A DNA stretch of 64,000 nt from Pseudomonas sp. CBZ-4 (GTDB taxonomy: Bacteria > Pseudomonadota > Gammaproteobacteria > Pseudomonadales > Pseudomonadaceae): contig NZ_ANNV01000084.1 in the NCBI RefSeq assembly GCF_000346755.1, positions 1-64,000 of the forward strand, read 5' to 3'. The notes under the pieces were generated by a model, which saw nothing but the letters and a program-made list of their open reading frames with translations, was not told the origin of the DNA and did not search any database. Each line of letters begins with the position of its first letter. The stretch's first letter is position 1. The translations under genes and the position numbers were made by a program. This document shows, in pieces, positions 62,051 to 64,000 of the stretch.

Positions 62051-63328
62051 TTACTCGGCATACGCCCACGTCATCCGAAACGACGCGCCGCCCCACTCCG
62101 AATCCAACACCTCCACTTGCCCGCCATGCCACTGCGATACCCGCTGCACCAGCGCCAAACCCAGGCCAAAACCACCGGTACGGCGATCACGGCTGGCGTC
62201 CAGGCGCATGAACGGTTGGAAGATCTTCGCCCGCCCGTCCTCGGGCACGCCCGGGCCGTCGTCGCACACCCGCACTTCATAACCATTGCCGAACTTGACC
62301 AGCGACACTTCCACGCGCCGCTCGGCGTACCGAATGGCATTGCGCAGCAGGTTGATCACCGCCCGCGCCATGAAGCGTGGTTCGATCTGGATAACGTCCA
62401 CTTCACAGGTCCGCAACGACAGCTGCACACCCGCCGCCTCGGCCTCCAGCGCAACGCTGCCGATCACGCTGTCGAGCCAGCTGTGGGCCTCGATGCTTTC
62501 CCGGGTGACCTGGGTCGCGCCGCGCTCCAGGCTGGCATAGGTGAGCAGCTCGGAAACCATTTCTTCCAGCTCGCCAAGGTCGGCATACATGTCGGTGATC
62601 AGCGCGCCACGCAGGACCGGGTCAGCCTGTTGCTTGAGCTGGTCGAGCTCGAACGACAGGCGCGCAATCGGCGTGCGCAACTCATGGGAAACCGCGTTGG
62701 TCAGTTCACGCTGGTTGGCGATCAGGCTTTCGATGCGCTCGGCCATCTGGTTGAAGTGACCGGCCAGTTCACGCACGGTGGAGCGGCGCGGCAGCAGGAT
62801 GCGTGAGCCAAGGTCGTTGTCGCCAAAACGCTGCGCGGCCAGGCGGATATGTTCCAGGTCCCGCCAGTGCGGGCGCACCCAGAAATACAGGACGATGGCC
62901 AGGCACAGGCCGAGGAACCCATAGGCCCACAGGTACAACCACTTGGGTTCTTCCGGGAGCTTGATTTCCAGCAGTTGCGAACCGCCGTCGATGTTGGCGA
63001 TGAATTCCATGAAGTCGCCACGCACCACCAATTGTCCGGCCGCCAGCAATTGCTGTTCGCGGGAGTTCAGCTTCAGCTGATCACGCGCCACCAATTTCAG
63101 GTGCAGCCCGTAATGGCTTTGCAACTCAGCCAGGCGCGCCTCCCGGCCCGCCTCTGGCACGGGGCGCAATTGCTCCACCAAGCCATACGCCGGGCCGCGC
63201 ATGGCTTCGCGGTTATAGGTTTCGTTGGCTTCGGGCAGCAACTCGTCAAAGGTGTAGTTGACCAGCCAGATGGCCCCCGCCAGACCCAGCGCGAGAATCA
63301 CATACAGGCGCAGAAACAGCCGCAGCAT
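62051..63328 (-). CDS. Sensor histidine kinase (ParS/RstB type)
   Basis: The protein has 425 residues. TM1 (about 5-25) and TM2 (about 130-151) flank a periplasmic domain of about 105 residues. A HAMP domain follows, then a HisKA domain with phosphorylated His215 (NAVSHELRTPIARL) and a HATPase domain (NLLRNAIRYAE, DDGPGVPED, GGFGLGLALVQR). Length and topology fit ParS (428 residues) or RstB. The regulator gene ends directly before its start codon, so the two are one operon. It is convergent with the lipoprotein-MipA pair, which may supply its signal. Confidence 0.88.
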   Translation of the reverse strand: MLRLFLRLYVILALGLAGAIWLVNYTFDELLPEANETYNREAMRGPAYGLVEQLRPVPEAGREARLAELQSHYGLHLKLVARDQLKLNSREQQLLAAGQLVVRGDFMEFIANIDGGSQLLEIKLPEEPKWLYLWAYGFLGLCLAIVLYFWVRPHWRDLEHIRLAAQRFGDNDLGSRILLPRRSTVRELAGHFNQMAERIESLIANQRELTNAVSHELRTPIARLSFELDQLKQQADPVLRGALITDMYADLGELEEMVSELLTYASLERGATQVTRESIEAHSWLDSVIGSVALEAEAAGVQLSLRTCEVDVIQIEPRFMARAVINLLRNAIRYAERRVEVSLVKFGNGYEVRVCDDGPGVPEDGRAKIFQPFMRLDASRDRRTGGFGLGLALVQRVSQWHGGQVEVLDSEWGGASFRMTWAYAE

Positions 63329-64000
63329 CTAGACCTCCCACGCGAACGGATTGAACAGGTAACCCTTGCCCCAGATGGTCTTGATACACACCGGCTCACG
63401 GGGGTTGTCGTTCAGCTTGCCGCGCAGCTTGCTGATGTACACGTCCACGCTGCGATTGAGGCCGTCAAAGGCGATGCCGCGCATACGGTTGAGGATGTCA
63501 TCGCGAGACAGGATCGTGCCCGAGTGGCTGGCCAGCAACCAGAGCAATTCGAACTCCATGGTGGTGAGGTCGATCTTCTCCTCGCCCAGGCTGACTACCC
63601 GGCACGTGCGATCAATGGCCAGCCGGCCGAACGCCAGGGAGCCGCGCACCGTGGGTTCAGGCACTTGGCGCCGCTGCAAGGCGCGCAAACGCGCGAGCAG
63701 TACCGGCGGTTTGATCGGCTTGATCACATAGTCGTCGGCACCGGACTCCAGGCCCAGGATGTGGTCCAGGTCGTCCTCTTTGGCGGTGAGGATGACGATG
63801 GGTGTGTCTGAGACGTTGCGGATGCCGCGGCACACGTGCAGGCCGCTCTGGCCCGGCAACATCAGGTCGAGTACGACAATCTTCGGCTTGAAATCCAGGA
63901 ATGCCGCCAAGGCCTCATCGCCCCGGTGCACCACCCGCACGTCAAAACCATGCTGCGACAGAAAATGTGCAATCAGCCCTGCCAGTTTCTCGTCGTCTTC
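63329..64000 (-). CDS. OmpR family response regulator (ParR/RstA type), cut by the window edge
   Basis: 224 codons are visible and the first residues are beyond the window. The receiver domain has the acidic pocket EDDE at the visible start, the phosphorylated aspartate in VVLDLMLPGQSG, and TAKEDD later. The DNA-binding winged helix is seen in MEFELLWLLASHSG and NRSVDVYISKLRGKL. It is the partner of the kinase encoded immediately downstream. The expected full length is about 230-235 residues, so only a few residues are missing. Confidence 0.88.
   Translation of the reverse strand, partial: EDDEKLAGLIAHFLSQHGFDVRVVHRGDEALAAFLDFKPKIVVLDLMLPGQSGLHVCRGIRNVSDTPIVILTAKEDDLDHILGLESGADDYVIKPIKPPVLLARLRALQRRQVPEPTVRGSLAFGRLAIDRTCRVVSLGEEKIDLTTMEFELLWLLASHSGTILSRDDILNRMRGIAFDGLNRSVDVYISKLRGKLNDNPREPVCIKTIWGKGYLFNPFAWEV

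Overview
The window is a GC-rich chromosomal segment from a Pseudomonas of the P. fluorescens complex. This rests on the GC-rich third codon positions, the many short inverted REP elements with the core tgtgggagctggcttgcctg, the AmpR sequence that reads almost like the P. aeruginosa protein, the YcaO protein with a fused OsmC domain, and the large share of chemoreceptors, MFS carriers and plant-associated catabolic genes. No rRNA, tRNA, CRISPR array, insertion sequence or prophage was seen. About 60 genes are supported, and most other long reading frames are antisense shadows of GC-rich genes.

Layout. 0.1-8.5 kb: an OsmC-YcaO fusion protein, an Aer-like PAS chemoreceptor with a candidate FliA promoter, a LysE exporter, small membrane and hypothetical genes (one pair apparently carries a frameshift near 7238), and a NUDIX/HIT pair. 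8.8-17.3 kb: a second chemoreceptor, then a type VI secretion cassette on the minus strand (vgrG, phospholipase D effector, Sel1-type immunity protein) joined by 4-base overlaps, and a small P-loop kinase. 17.5-27.4 kb: a SphA-type outer membrane protein, UV endonuclease, a MarR-GNAT fusion with tandem operators, a hexuronate-type carrier, ProP, an AraC regulator with a divergent Fsr-type MFS pump, and a diguanylate cyclase. 27.6-29.4 kb: a second type VI cassette, with a PAAR effector carrying a glycine-rich membrane domain and a small membrane immunity candidate.

29.4-34.6 kb: a catabolic cluster of Gfo/Idh dehydrogenase, LacI regulator, SDR, PhyH-type oxygenase and a sugar-binding protein with no ABC permease or ATPase beside it. 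34.6-45.6 kb: housekeeping and accessory singletons, including a MAPEG protein whose C-terminus reads into a REP element, a MocR regulator divergent from an EamA carrier, and a DUF2252 protein. 45.6-47.8 kb: ampR-ampC. 47.8-50.1 kb: a divergent prenyltransferase and terpene synthase pair, which looks like a minimal terpene biosynthetic locus. 50.1-59.2 kb: an apparently complete hydroxyproline catabolic regulon (Pyr4H2C deaminase, ketoglutarate semialdehyde dehydrogenase, GntR regulator, 4-hydroxyproline epimerase, D-hydroxyproline oxidase, amino acid ABC transporter). The 11-mer GATTGGATACA occurs upstream of three of its transcription units. 59.2-64 kb: a beta-lactamase-fold lipoprotein that lacks the catalytic serine, a MipA-family protein, and a convergent ParRS/RstBA-type two-component system cut by the window edge.

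The strongest leads for new biology are the terpene pair with its offset NSE motif, the PAAR pore-type effector with its immunity gene, the hydroxyproline operator motif, the shared operator linking the hexuronate carrier to an NTF2-like secreted protein, and the catalytically dead MipB-like lipoprotein beside MipA and the two-component system.
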